Assembly: GCA_017535665.1 (NCBI GenBank)
Contig: JAFXTS010000019.1
Coordinates: 1-54,530, forward strand
DNA from: Bacteroidales bacterium
GTDB taxonomy: Bacteria; Bacteroidota; Bacteroidia; Bacteroidales; WCHB1-69
Reading direction: 5' to 3'
DNA: 54,530 nucleotides
The notes below the pieces were generated by a model that did no database searches, had not been told where the DNA came from, and was given only the letters and a program-made list of their open reading frames with translations. The translations under genes and the position numbers were made by a program. Shown one piece after another: positions 42,974 to 50,074 of the stretch. Each line of letters opens with the position of its first letter. Within the stretch, counting starts at the first letter, position 1.

Positions 42974-43177
42974 TTAATGGTGAATATACCTGTAAATTGA
43001 GCGCGTGGAAACGCCGTATTTCTCCGACAGCGTTTGCACTATATAAGAATGCTCGATGTGCTTGGCCGTCATTTTGCGATAGTCACGCATAACGGCGGGG
43101 ATGATCTTGGCCAGACGCTTGGCCGCCTCTCTGTGGCTTTTTTTCAGATTTTTCAATGCGATTGCTTTTGTTCCCAT
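42974..43177 (-). CDS. Small helix-turn-helix regulator
   Basis: 67 residues, basic. Central helices then a C-terminal HTH (IVQTLSEKYGVSTRSIYRYI). It is the first gene of the left-running early module and faces the XRE repressor gene across a 109-base control region, like a Cro-type regulator. Confidence 0.72.
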   Translation of the reverse strand: MGTKAIALKNLKKSHREAAKRLAKIIPAVMRDYRKMTAKHIEHSYIVQTLSEKYGVSTRSIYRYIHH

Positions 43178-43211
43178 TTTTTTATTATTTTTGGCCTTTG
43201 TTTTGACACCG

Positions 43212-43242
43212 CAAAAATACTATAAGTTTTTACAATAGCAAT
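43212..43242 (-). promoter_or_regulatory. Early leftward promoter
   Basis: Minus-strand -7 box TATTTTTG (43212-43219) and ATTG (43239-43242) with a 19-base spacer, matching TTTG-N19-TAnnTTTG except one base. It lies 35 bases upstream of the HTH gene and within reach of the divergent repressor. A small palindrome TGCT-TTT-AGCA lies beside it and could be an operator. Confidence 0.65.
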
Positions 43243-43286
43243 GCTTTTAGCAAAAAAAATTAAAAATATTTTATAAAATACTGATT

Positions 43287-43694
43287 ATGAGCGGAAAAGA
43301 TTTGCGAAATTTTTTATATCTCAATGGAATTTCACAGGATGAAGCGGCAAAATTGCTGGGAGTTAAGCGGCAAACTATCAATAATTGGTGCAATAAAGAG
43401 GATTTAAAGGGTAATATTTTGACAAAAGCAAAATTTATAATTGATCATTTTTCTGCTAAAATCTCCGAAACAAATATAAGTGGTGTTGTTATCAATGGAA
43501 ACGCAAAGGATGTCGATAAAAAAAATGACCAACGGAAATTTTACAGTGATTCTCCGGACGTGTTGCGCGCGCAGATCGAGGTTTTGGATGAGCGCATAAA
43601 AGAAAAGGACGCGCAGATAAAAGAAAAGGACGCGCAGATAAAAGAAAAGGACGCGCAGATAAGTAAACTTTTGGAAATCCTCAACAAAAAATAA
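43287..43694 (+). CDS. XRE-family repressor with heptad-repeat coiled coil
   Basis: 135 residues. N-terminal XRE-type HTH (LNGISQDEAAKLLGVKRQTINNW). The C-terminal third is a coiled coil holding three exact KEKDAQI heptads, encoded by three perfect 21-base repeats (43596-43658). The coiled coil should drive oligomerisation. Its plus-strand direction, opposite to the lytic genes, marks it as the likely lysogeny repressor. Confidence 0.82.
   Translation: MSGKDLRNFLYLNGISQDEAAKLLGVKRQTINNWCNKEDLKGNILTKAKFIIDHFSAKISETNISGVVINGNAKDVDKKNDQRKFYSDSPDVLRAQIEVLDERIKEKDAQIKEKDAQIKEKDAQISKLLEILNKK
43596..43658 (+). repeat. Three perfect 21-bp tandem repeats in the repressor gene
   Basis: Three identical copies of ATAAAAGAAAAGGACGCGCA(G) in frame, each encoding one KEKDAQI heptad. 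Copy number changes would keep the frame and lengthen or shorten the coiled coil by exactly two turns. Confidence 0.95.
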
Positions 43695-43699
43695 TAGCT

Positions 43700-44044
43700 A
43701 TGGAAAAGAAAGTAGAATACAGCCTCATAAAAGGCAATATAATTGATGTGCTGCCAACTTTGGAACGCAGCATTAAAATATTTGAAAAAAAGTATGTCAG
43801 CGTAAAAGTGGGGATCACCGGACGGAACCCGCAAGAACGCTTCAACGAGCATCAGAAAACGCGCAGGTGGAACCGGATGGTTGTAAAATATAAAACGAAC
43901 TCCGAAAGCCTCATCAACAAAGTTGAAGATTACTTTATCCTATACCACCCACAGCTCAAAAACAACTGGATGGGATACAGCCACCTTTCAAAAGGAGGCG
44001 ACAATTATTTCTATATACTTCTATATGGGAAAAAGACGGATTAA
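43700..44044 (+). CDS. GIY-YIG-like small protein
   Basis: 114 residues. The segment YVSVKVGITGRNPQERFNEH has the spacing of a GIY-YIG nuclease core with substituted motif residues, followed by INKVEDYFILYHPQLKNNW. Possible nuclease or a degenerate relative. Lies six bases after the repressor gene, same transcript, so expressed in lysogeny. Overlaps the PIN gene tail to tail by four bases. Confidence 0.5.
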   Translation: MEKKVEYSLIKGNIIDVLPTLERSIKIFEKKYVSVKVGITGRNPQERFNEHQKTRRWNRMVVKYKTNSESLINKVEDYFILYHPQLKNNWMGYSHLSKGGDNYFYILLYGKKTD

Positions 44045-44463
44045 GCCTCAAGCAGCTTTAAATCGTACTTCCTATAATATGGAAATTTATGGTCGTGGCT
44101 TATACAAGTGCAATTACATTCAATACTTTGCGCTATGATGATACGGTCGATCATGTCCGTATGTGCTTTTTTCTCTATTGTTAAAATCGGTAGTTTCTCA
44201 AGCGTTTCAAAAACTTTTGTAGAGATAGGCTCTAAATTTATACCAAAAGAAGCCAATGATTCTATCAAATTTTTAGCTGTCCCCTTATAGTCGATTTTCT
44301 TCAACTGTTTCAAGTGCATCAATTCCAAGATCACAAATTCAGATGTCACATATTTGTCTTTTGCACTGGGATATTTAATCTCATTTTTTAAAGACTCATC
44401 CAGTTTATGATCGTCAGTAATGAGCCAAACAACAATGTGGGTATCCAAAAAATAACGCGCCAT
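44041..44463 (-). CDS. PIN-domain protein (VapC-like)
   Basis: 140 residues: first acidic motif YFLDTHIVVWLI, central FVILELMHLKQLKKIDY, and a late acidic region (AHTDMIDRIIIAQS, CISHDHKF). It resembles the VapC subgroup with DTHxxxW. The ATG at 44463 is preferred; an upstream start would be inside the small basic ORF. It is probably a ribonuclease toxin stabilising the element or an exclusion factor. A conventional antitoxin gene is absent; a 38-residue basic peptide precedes it by four bases. Confidence 0.8.
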   Translation of the reverse strand: MARYFLDTHIVVWLITDDHKLDESLKNEIKYPSAKDKYVTSEFVILELMHLKQLKKIDYKGTAKNLIESLASFGINLEPISTKVFETLEKLPILTIEKKAHTDMIDRIIIAQSIECNCTCISHDHKFPYYRKYDLKLLEA

Positions 44464-44467
44464 GTAA

Positions 44468-44584
44468 TTATAAATTGAACGGGTTGGGGACAAGCTCTTT
44501 ATATCCCTTGATATACTTGAATTTCTTTGTGGGCTTTACGGATGGTTTTCTCGTTGCCGTCTTTGCTGCTTTTTTCGGTGCCAT
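44468..44584 (-). CDS. 38-residue basic peptide upstream of the PIN gene
   Basis: Encodes MAPKKAAKTATRKP followed by SVKPTKKFKYIKGYKEL and VPNPFNL. Ten lysines or arginines in the first 25 residues; aromatic and proline residues at the C-terminus. It may be a minimal antitoxin for the PIN protein. Alternatively, it could be a virion DNA-binding peptide: the length and layout recall the 38-residue phiX174 J protein. A -7 box (minus TATTTTTG, 44606-44613) lies 22 bases upstream. Confidence 0.5.
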   Translation of the reverse strand: MAPKKAAKTATRKPSVKPTKKFKYIKGYKELVPNPFNL

Positions 44585-44605
44585 AACTATAATATTTTAT
44601 CGCGG

Positions 44606-44613
44606 CAAAAATA
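44606..44613 (-). promoter_or_regulatory. -7 box TATTTTTG upstream of the basic peptide and PIN genes
   Basis: Minus-strand TATTTTTGCCGCG. It separates the toxin pair from the lysis genes upstream. Confidence 0.5.
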
Positions 44614-44629
44614 CACTTTTTTTTGAAAA

Positions 44630-45166
44630 CTACGCCATCGGGTAGTATTTTTGCCCGTCGTACCTCAACACTTGGCCACGGTTGCCGCTGGGGTTGTAGC
44701 TAACATGAATCCAGCTGTAATCTTTTTCATTTATGAGCTGGTCGAAATTGCCCATCTTCCGGATGATCTCAAAGAGACGCTTGTTTCCCTCCTTCCCCTC
44801 TTTGGTCTGGAGGTCGGCGGCCTGCCCCTTCATGTGCTGGCTGTTTTTCGCGCCACCAATAGCGGCGTTATATGCCGGTGACCGGTAACCGCTTGTCACG
44901 TTCACCGCCTTTCCGTAGGCCTCGCGCATGGGATCCAGCACTTTGTCGATAAGATGCTGCAAATTGGTCTTGACTTCCTCCGTCGGTGTGTTGTCGTAAC
45001 CGGATCGCGCTTTGCAAAGCTCCGAAATCGTAAAATATTTTCCGCTCATTTTGCCGCCTCCTTTCTTCTTTCTCCGCAGCACCAAAAACAGAATCACGGC
45101 AACGGTGACAGTGGCCGCCGTGCCGATGATCACCCACTTGTTTTTGATGATGGACGGGAGTTTCAT
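44630..45166 (-). CDS. Membrane-anchored M15 peptidoglycan peptidase
   Basis: 178 residues: one N-terminal membrane helix (residues 11-30) and an M15 carboxypeptidase-type domain (40-178). Zinc ligands H111 and D118 in SQHMKGQAAD, and H154 in WIHVS. It cleaves the peptide part of peptidoglycan, either as a virion-bound entry enzyme or for lysis. The N-terminal anchor fits a virus with a membrane. Start overlaps the preceding gene (ATGA). Confidence 0.88.
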   Translation of the reverse strand: MKLPSIIKNKWVIIGTAATVTVAVILFLVLRRKKKGGGKMSGKYFTISELCKARSGYDNTPTEEVKTNLQHLIDKVLDPMREAYGKAVNVTSGYRSPAYNAAIGGAKNSQHMKGQAADLQTKEGKEGNKRLFEIIRKMGNFDQLINEKDYSWIHVSYNPSGNRGQVLRYDGQKYYPMA

Positions 45167-45357
45167 TTTTTCTTTGCAATATTATTGATAATGCCTAACT
45201 GTTGAGCTGTTTTGATCTGCTGGCCAACCTTCTTTTTCTCTTCGTCGGTAAGCTCTTTCGGCGGCTCCTTTTCGTTCCGTTTCCGGATCATAAAGTAAAC
45301 AGCGGCGGCCACGGCCACCACTGCAACAACGATAATGATTTTTGCTGTTTTGCTCAT
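45163..45357 (-). CDS. Small single-span membrane protein
   Basis: 64 residues: N-terminal helix (IIIVVAVVAVAAAVYFMI) followed by a charged cytoplasmic tail rich in Lys/Glu. Candidate virion membrane protein or holin. Translationally coupled to the M15 peptidase gene. The small RNA candidate on the opposite strand covers its 5' leader. Confidence 0.7.
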   Translation of the reverse strand: MSKTAKIIIVVAVVAVAAAVYFMIRKRNEKEPPKELTDEEKKKVGQQIKTAQQLGIINNIAKKK

Positions 45358-45379
45358 AATTTATTTTTTTCAAATTTTG

Positions 45380-45409
45380 TTTGTTGTGTCAAAATTTGTT
45401 GTATTTTTG
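45380..45409 (+). promoter_or_regulatory. Plus-strand promoter for the small RNA
   Basis: TTTG (45380-45383), 18-base spacer and TATTTTTG (45402-45409). It is the only strong promoter directed rightwards inside the late region. Confidence 0.65.
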
Positions 45410-45413
45410 CCGC

Positions 45414-45494
45414 GTCTCTTTTGGGACAGAAAAGGTCACGCCGATCCGCGTACAGTGGTAAGGTCATTCAGTTGCTAAAGGATGACCTTTTTTT
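45414..45494 (+). ncRNA. Candidate phage small RNA, about 81 nt
   Basis: It begins at the expected start point after the promoter at 45380-45409. Three hairpins: GTCTC-TTTT-GGGAC (45414-45427), ACGC-GCGT (45438-45451), and a terminator AAGGTCAT/ATGACCTT (45460-45489) with a seven-T run. It contains no ORF. It runs against the flow of the late genes and is antisense to the leader of the 45163-45357 gene. Confidence 0.6.
45460..45494 (+). terminator. Rho-independent terminator of the small RNA
   Basis: Eight-bp perfect stem AAGGTCAT/ATGACCTT, 14-base loop, then T tract at 45488-45494. No T tract on the minus side, so it acts on plus-strand transcripts only. Confidence 0.82.
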
Positions 45495-45888
45495 ATTGTT
45501 CTGTAATGCAGTATTGCAAGAATTTTCCCGATTCGCGCACTCCAACCATGATTTTTGTAAAGCCCTTTTCTTTAGGACAATGCAACTCATAGATAAAAAT
45601 GAATTTGAATTTCTTTTTCTGTGAATAATTGTCTTTGGGCAAATACATTTTGAAAAAACGCGCTTCATTTATAAGTTTGGGAAGTTGCAAAGCTGCCTTT
45701 GTTGATGCAAAACTCTTTGCTGCGTGCGCTGCTATTTCATCAATACTATCTCCAATTATTTTAACAGGAACACCACCGAGACACGGACAGCGATATTTCT
45801 TGCCTTGCAATTTTGACAATTCCTTCTTGAGAAATTCGCGTCTTACATCAACAGCGTTTTTTGTTTTGCCGGTCGGTATTGCTTTCAT
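45493..45888 (-). CDS. Element protein of unknown function
   Basis: 131 residues, soluble. Basic N-terminus (MKAIPTGKTKNAVDVRREFL), a CPCLGG pair, a helix with AAHAAKSFASTKAAL, then beta strands ending VGVRESGKFLQYCITEQ. The last part recalls BECR-fold polyvalent domains of mobile elements, but this is weak. Its stop codon lies against the small RNA terminator. Confidence 0.6.
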   Translation of the reverse strand: MKAIPTGKTKNAVDVRREFLKKELSKLQGKKYRCPCLGGVPVKIIGDSIDEIAAHAAKSFASTKAALQLPKLINEARFFKMYLPKDNYSQKKKFKFIFIYELHCPKEKGFTKIMVGVRESGKFLQYCITEQ

Positions 45889-45897
45889 CTTTAAAAA

Positions 45898-46140
45898 TTA
45901 AAACAACCTCTCTTTGGCCACTTTCAACGCATTCTGCCAACGCTTTTTCGGAGTGGAACCGTACAAGTCGCGGTATATGGAACCGGCTTTTATTGCCGCA
46001 TTCTTCACGCCTCCGCCCTTCTTGATCTGGTTTTTGAAAATACGCTGGTAGTCGCTTTTCTGCTCTTTCAAAATCCCCTCCGCTTTCCGGATGGTGGCAC
46101 TTGCGGCACGTCTGGCCTTTCTCTTTGCTTTCGATTTCAT
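45898..46140 (-). CDS. Small basic protein
   Basis: About 80 residues, rich in Lys/Arg: KSKAKRKARRAASATIRKAE, then KKRWQNALKVAKERLF. The ATG at 46140 is preferred, as an upstream start would run back over the neighbouring membrane-protein gene. Probably binds nucleic acid; a virion core or condensing protein is possible. Confidence 0.6.
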   Translation of the reverse strand: MKSKAKRKARRAASATIRKAEGILKEQKSDYQRIFKNQIKKGGGVKNAAIKAGSIYRDLYGSTPKKRWQNALKVAKERLF

Positions 46141-46159
46141 GGTAATTGGGATTTTTGGG

Positions 46160-46378
46160 TTAATAAATATCCTCGTAACCGTCACCCACGCGCTCGGTGA
46201 TGCGTGCATTGCGGTTTTCCTGTCGTTCGGTCCATTTATCGGTCTTGATTTTCACACCGGAGACACGACCGTTTTCGTCTCTTTCAACGTCACCGACAAA
46301 GAGGGCGTGTTTTCTGAAAAACACGATTGCGGCAATGATCACCGCCGCTATCACTGCAAAAATTACAAGTTTTTTCAT
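46160..46378 (-). CDS. Small single-span membrane protein
   Basis: 72 residues: helix at 3-21 (LVIFAVIAAVIIAAIVFF) and a charged tail of about 50 residues. The start overlaps the upstream coiled-coil gene by four bases. Candidate virion membrane protein. Confidence 0.7.
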   Translation of the reverse strand: MKKLVIFAVIAAVIIAAIVFFRKHALFVGDVERDENGRVSGVKIKTDKWTERQENRNARITERVGDGYEDIY

Positions 46379-46680
46379 TTATGTTTGATTTTGGTTAGTA
46401 TCTGTTTGAGTTCGGCATTTTCACGCTGTAATTCCGTCATTTTGGCGGTCATCAGGTCTTGGCCGGCTTTGAGTTGCGCGTTTTCATTGCGGACGGCCAG
46501 CACCTCTTTCTGCAAGTCGATGATCCGCGCTTGGTATTCGCTCACCTGCTTGGAGAGTTCGTTGATGGTCTCCATCAAATTACCGATGGCGGTTTTCCGG
46601 CGGGCGTACTTACCCACCAGCCAGCCGACAAACGCTGTGATGAGGGAAACGATTTATCCGATGAGTGCTACCCAGTCCAT
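46375..46680 (-). pseudogene. Membrane-anchored coiled-coil protein with early stop codon
   Basis: An ATG at 46680, overlapping the stop of the gene upstream (TAATG), opens a frame MDWVALIG, then TAA at 46654-46656, then IVSLITAFVGWLVGKYARRK and a 70-residue coiled coil. Together they look like one protein: membrane helix plus coiled coil. The stop splits the helix. Re-initiation at GTG 46617 would give an 80-residue soluble coiled coil. It may be a recent nonsense mutation, a sequencing error or a readthrough site. Confidence 0.6.
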
Positions 46681-47327
46681 TATTCAATAGTATATTCGTA
46701 ATTTAAAGTAATAGAATCATAATAACCAATTGGCTCTCTTTTTATCTGTATATCGTATATCCCAGCTCCAAAACCTTCTTTCTCCTGTATTACAAAAGAC
46801 AAAGAGCCATCTCGCGTATAATTAATATCAACTATTCCATAAACACTTCCACTTTCAACATTAACACAGCTTATGGCAAATGATCTGGCTGTCATGGTAT
46901 CAGCATTCGGTCCACTATATTTTGCACTAACCGTCAGCTCTGTTATGACGCCTTCTTTTTCATTATCTGTAATATCAACAATATTAATATCCTCTTCCGG
47001 TAACAGCATAGCTTCCCTAAGCTTATGTCGCACATTGTCAATATTGAATTGGCCTGAATAAGCATTTTCAAAACCTGCATCTACAGCCCCTTTCAATGCC
47101 TGATCAATACCCACCATTGCCACGATCAAATCTTCAACATTGATCTGGCCGACACTTTCTGATTCATCGGCGGCAACAATTCCTCCAATTACATTTGTTA
47201 CAGTCGCATATTTGTGTGCTTTGTCAACAGGCACCAAGCAAACATCCTCTCCGTCAAACACAAACATTTTATCTTCTTCATCCAAAAATCCCTTCGGTAC
47301 AGGGTTGGTCAAATCTGCAAGATCCAT
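46680..47327 (-). CDS. Probable structural protein
   Basis: 215 residues, acidic, mainly beta by pattern in the C-terminal 100 residues (ITELTVSAKYSGPNADTM, DGSLSFVIQEKEGFGAGIYD, SITLNYEYTIE). No membrane segment. No family recognised; position between the glucosaminidase and the coiled-coil gene in the late region suggests a virion component, perhaps a spike or minor capsid protein. Confidence 0.55.
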   Translation of the reverse strand: MDLADLTNPVPKGFLDEEDKMFVFDGEDVCLVPVDKAHKYATVTNVIGGIVAADESESVGQINVEDLIVAMVGIDQALKGAVDAGFENAYSGQFNIDNVRHKLREAMLLPEEDINIVDITDNEKEGVITELTVSAKYSGPNADTMTARSFAISCVNVESGSVYGIVDINYTRDGSLSFVIQEKEGFGAGIYDIQIKREPIGYYDSITLNYEYTIE

Positions 47328-47328
47328 A

Positions 47329-47991
47329 TTACTTTTTATTTAAGATTTTTATTGTTTTCAGTTTCTCGATTATTTTCTTCCTCTTCCACACCAGCAATAT
47401 GATGATGGCGGTTACGGCCACAATTGCGGCCACCGCCAGCCATTTTGCCTTATTCCTCCCTATCCGTTTGGAGCTTTTTTTTTTATCCCAGTCCTCCAGC
47501 TGGTTAGACCGTATTATGGAACTGACGGATTCGACGTACTTTGCCCCCGTAGCGTAACCGCCATCCTTTATGGCCTTTATCTGCTCAAACGGATTCGCGG
47601 CCTGCAACGCCTTTGAAAATCTCCGTTTGATCAAACTTACGTAATCTTTCCAAGCGTCCTTTTCTGTTTCGTATGCCTTGAAAATCGTTTGCACATTGGC
47701 ACCGTCTTTGATGGCCGCCGCCCTGTTGGGATAGGCTTTTCCCGTGCCTTTGAAAACGACATCCTTTCCGTTCAGATGCTCTCTTGTTGTCGTGCTGTAC
47801 ACTTTTCCGGTCCATCCCGAAGGGGCTTTGTGGCCGAACATATTATTGTATGGCTTTGAAACAGCGTAACTGGTTTCCAATGCGGCCTGTGCCAATGCCA
47901 CCGAAGGGAACAAACCACTTCCGGCGCAAAGTTCAACGGCAATAGGGCCGTATTTCTCAAAAAACTCCTTAACCTGCTGTCTTGATGCCAT
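47329..47991 (-). CDS. Glucosaminidase with C-terminal membrane anchor
   Basis: 220 residues. The first 150 match the Mannosyl-glycoprotein endo-beta-N-acetylglucosaminidase family: FPSVALAQAALETSYAV with E39 as catalytic acid, NNMFGHKAPSGWTGKVY and YPNRAAAIKDGA. A basic linker and one membrane helix (residues about 176-198, KWLAVAAIVAVTAIIILLVW) follow. It cuts peptidoglycan glycan strands. A tail anchor is unusual for a lysin and fits a virion-membrane enzyme used at entry, together with the M15 peptidase. Confidence 0.87.
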   Translation of the reverse strand: MASRQQVKEFFEKYGPIAVELCAGSGLFPSVALAQAALETSYAVSKPYNNMFGHKAPSGWTGKVYSTTTREHLNGKDVVFKGTGKAYPNRAAAIKDGANVQTIFKAYETEKDAWKDYVSLIKRRFSKALQAANPFEQIKAIKDGGYATGAKYVESVSSIIRSNQLEDWDKKKSSKRIGRNKAKWLAVAAIVAVTAIIILLVWKRKKIIEKLKTIKILNKK

Positions 47992-47993
47992 GA

Positions 47994-48416
47994 CTACATT
48001 TTTTTACACAATGCCCGAATAACAAAAAAACCCAGCACGATATATGCAATGAGGGCAGAGATTATCCAGATCCATTCAACTATGCTAACTGTTTTCTTGA
48101 TGTCTTGAACAACGTATTTCGATACCGGCACTTTCTTTATGATTGTGTCGGCCTTGATGGTGGTTTTTACAATGTAAGTGGTATCGTTGACCGGTACCAG
48201 CTCGGTGATGAAAGCCGTGTCCTCGATCAAAACAGGCTCGCCGCGCAAAACAACCGTGTCGGTTCTCACACGCGAAGGTATCACCACCGTATCGCTGACG
48301 TACTCGGTAACAGTTGGCAAGTTGTATTTCTTGACAATGCGCGCAACCCTCTGTTGCGGGCTGCACGCTGTCAAAACACAAAGCAATATGAAAGATATTA
48401 CGAAAAGCCTTTTCAT
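47994..48416 (-). CDS. Lipoprotein with C-terminal membrane helix (u-spanin-like)
   Basis: 140 residues: lipobox LTAC (C18), a beta-rich periplasmic stretch of about 95 residues (TDTVVLRGEPVLIED, DTTYIVKTTIKADTI) and a C-terminal membrane helix (IWIISALIAYIVLGFFVI). An outer-membrane lipid plus an inner-membrane helix on one chain is the layout of unimolecular spanins such as phage T1 gp11, which fuse the two membranes at lysis. A virion role is also possible. Confidence 0.6.
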   Translation of the reverse strand: MKRLFVISFILLCVLTACSPQQRVARIVKKYNLPTVTEYVSDTVVIPSRVRTDTVVLRGEPVLIEDTAFITELVPVNDTTYIVKTTIKADTIIKKVPVSKYVVQDIKKTVSIVEWIWIISALIAYIVLGFFVIRALCKKM

Positions 48417-48607
48417 TGTTTCTTGTTTTTAGCCACAATTGCAATTGTCACGCCTGCAACGATGAGCGTTGCACCCAGCGCGGCAATTATCTTGTAAATT
48501 GGCTTCGGATCCACTTCGACATTGACCGTTGCCAACGGATCGTCCGAAAGCAGTTTACCGATTGCGGTTTCCCCGAATTTTCCTAATTTTTCTTTGTCGA
48601 TTGCCAT
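48413..48607 (-). CDS. Small single-span membrane protein
   Basis: 64 residues with a C-terminal helix (IYKIIAALGATLIVAGVTIAIV) and soluble N-terminal half. Its end overlaps the spanin-like gene by four bases (ATGA). Candidate virion membrane protein or holin. Confidence 0.7.
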   Translation of the reverse strand: MAIDKEKLGKFGETAIGKLLSDDPLATVNVEVDPKPIYKIIAALGATLIVAGVTIAIVAKNKKQ

Positions 48608-48625
48608 TGTTCAAAATTTTAATTG

Positions 48626-49165
48626 TCAAATAGAAACACCTCTGTTTTTCAAGATGCTCTGAACCACTGCAAACTCATCTTCTGACAGCCTATTTTCCAA
48701 ATCACCCTCCAAATCCCTATCATTGAAGGCGGAGGAATTAACGCCGTACTCCTGAACCAAGAGCAGCCAGTCGGCCTTGTTGTTAAGCTTTTTCAAGGCT
48801 GCATATACCGCCTCTTCATCGTCATTGACCACACCCCACGCATTCTTTATTTTCTTAGCCAACGACTTTGCAGTATCACGGCTTATTGTGGCATTTGCTT
48901 CAATGGCCTGTTGGAAAGCTGTACTTTGTGAAAGAGCTTCTGTCGCTTCCTTCAATTCCTTGCTGTCGTTGCCAAATACACGACTGATCAAAGATTTAGT
49001 GTTTTCCTTTCTCTTCTTACGAATGATGAGAAAAATAATCAAAGCGACTACAAGAACGATGGTAATGATTATCACCGGACGGTTGAGTTCACGGAGAATC
49101 CCCGCCCAACCTCCTTTCTGGCTCTTTCCAGCCTTGTATGCAGAATATGCGATTGCCGGATTCAT
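48626..49165 (-). CDS. Membrane-anchored helical protein
   Basis: 179 residues: N-terminal segment MNPAIAYSAYKAGKSQKGG, membrane helix (VIIITIVLVVALIIFLII), then a soluble helical domain with AWGVVNDDEEAVYAALKKL and NKADWLLLVQEYGV. The spacing vaguely recalls annexin-type repeats; low confidence. The ATG at 49165 lies one base past the stop of the metallopeptidase gene. Probable virion membrane protein. Confidence 0.65.
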   Translation of the reverse strand: MNPAIAYSAYKAGKSQKGGWAGILRELNRPVIIITIVLVVALIIFLIIRKKRKENTKSLISRVFGNDSKELKEATEALSQSTAFQQAIEANATISRDTAKSLAKKIKNAWGVVNDDEEAVYAALKKLNNKADWLLLVQEYGVNSSAFNDRDLEGDLENRLSEDEFAVVQSILKNRGVSI

Positions 49166-49166
49166 G

Positions 49167-50072
49167 TTATTTTCCTTTCTTTTTCTTGACAACAACAATG
49201 ATAATCACGGCCACTATGACTGCAACGACCACACCACCGATGATGAGGGGGAGTTTGCTTTTTCCGCCTCCGTCGCTCGGAACTGCACCGTCGGCATATT
49301 CAGCCGGAACATCGCCACCGCCGCCCAGCTTCTTTCCGAAGATACCGGCAACGGATTCACCGATTTTTCCGAAAGCTTCACCGATCTTGGCACCGCCGCT
49401 GATACCCTGCTTTGCAAGTTCCAGTTTGGCGTTGGCCTTCTGCATCTTCGCTTCTGCTTTGGTACGTTTCGCGTCGGCCTTGGATTTAAGCAAGTCAGTT
49501 TTCGCGGCTGCTTTGTCCAATTTGGCCTGACGTTTCTGCTCACGAAATTCCTTTGCGCTCATATCGCTGTAATCAAGCCCGTAGAAATCACAAAAATTCA
49601 GATAATCTGCAATTTCAATATCATCAAGCTCTCCAACACCGATATAATCATTGGTGAACACACAACCGTTTTCATCCTCGAAAGAGCTGAAATCAACAGT
49701 GCCATATTCACGATTGCCATTTATAATGGCGTTTTGGTCTAAACCTTCCATGTCTCTTGTTTTTAAGTATCCAAACAAATTAATTCTCCGCTTGTCGCTT
49801 TCTGGGCCATCATGCAAAGATTCGTTCAATGCCCGAAATGTGGCTTTATAGCCATCGAGATTTAGCATAATGTCAGCCGCGAACCGGTCAGCTTCACTCT
49901 CATCTTTGGTCTGGTTAACGTAATGCCCCAACTCATGCAGTATGATAAAACGCTGTTGTTGCGGGGTGTACTTCTTGTAAAACAACGGAGTGAGATAAAC
50001 GGTGCCGGTGGGGCGGTGTACCCTCGCCGGCGATCCGTTATTGAAGTTATGGTCGAGACTGACAATGCGCAT
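49167..50072 (-). CDS. Tail-anchored metallopeptidase
   Basis: 301 residues. Zinc motif HELGH (46-50), with E60 in DESEADRFA as likely third ligand (gluzincin arrangement, as in ImmA-like proteins). A long Lys/Ala coiled coil (residues about 185-225), a Gly/Pro-rich linker and a C-terminal membrane helix (LIIGGVVVAVIVAVIIIVVV) follow. It lies two bases after the capsid candidate. It may mature virion proteins or act during entry. The N-terminal position of the protease domain facing away from the membrane is unusual. Confidence 0.78.
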   Translation of the reverse strand: MRIVSLDHNFNNGSPARVHRPTGTVYLTPLFYKKYTPQQQRFIILHELGHYVNQTKDESEADRFAADIMLNLDGYKATFRALNESLHDGPESDKRRINLFGYLKTRDMEGLDQNAIINGNREYGTVDFSSFEDENGCVFTNDYIGVGELDDIEIADYLNFCDFYGLDYSDMSAKEFREQKRQAKLDKAAAKTDLLKSKADAKRTKAEAKMQKANAKLELAKQGISGGAKIGEAFGKIGESVAGIFGKKLGGGGDVPAEYADGAVPSDGGGKSKLPLIIGGVVVAVIVAVIIIVVVKKKKGK

Positions 50073-50074
50073 CT

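Noticed and set aside
43700..44044. A confident homing-endonuclease call
   Set aside because: The GIY-YIG residues are partly substituted; only a weak resemblance can be supported.
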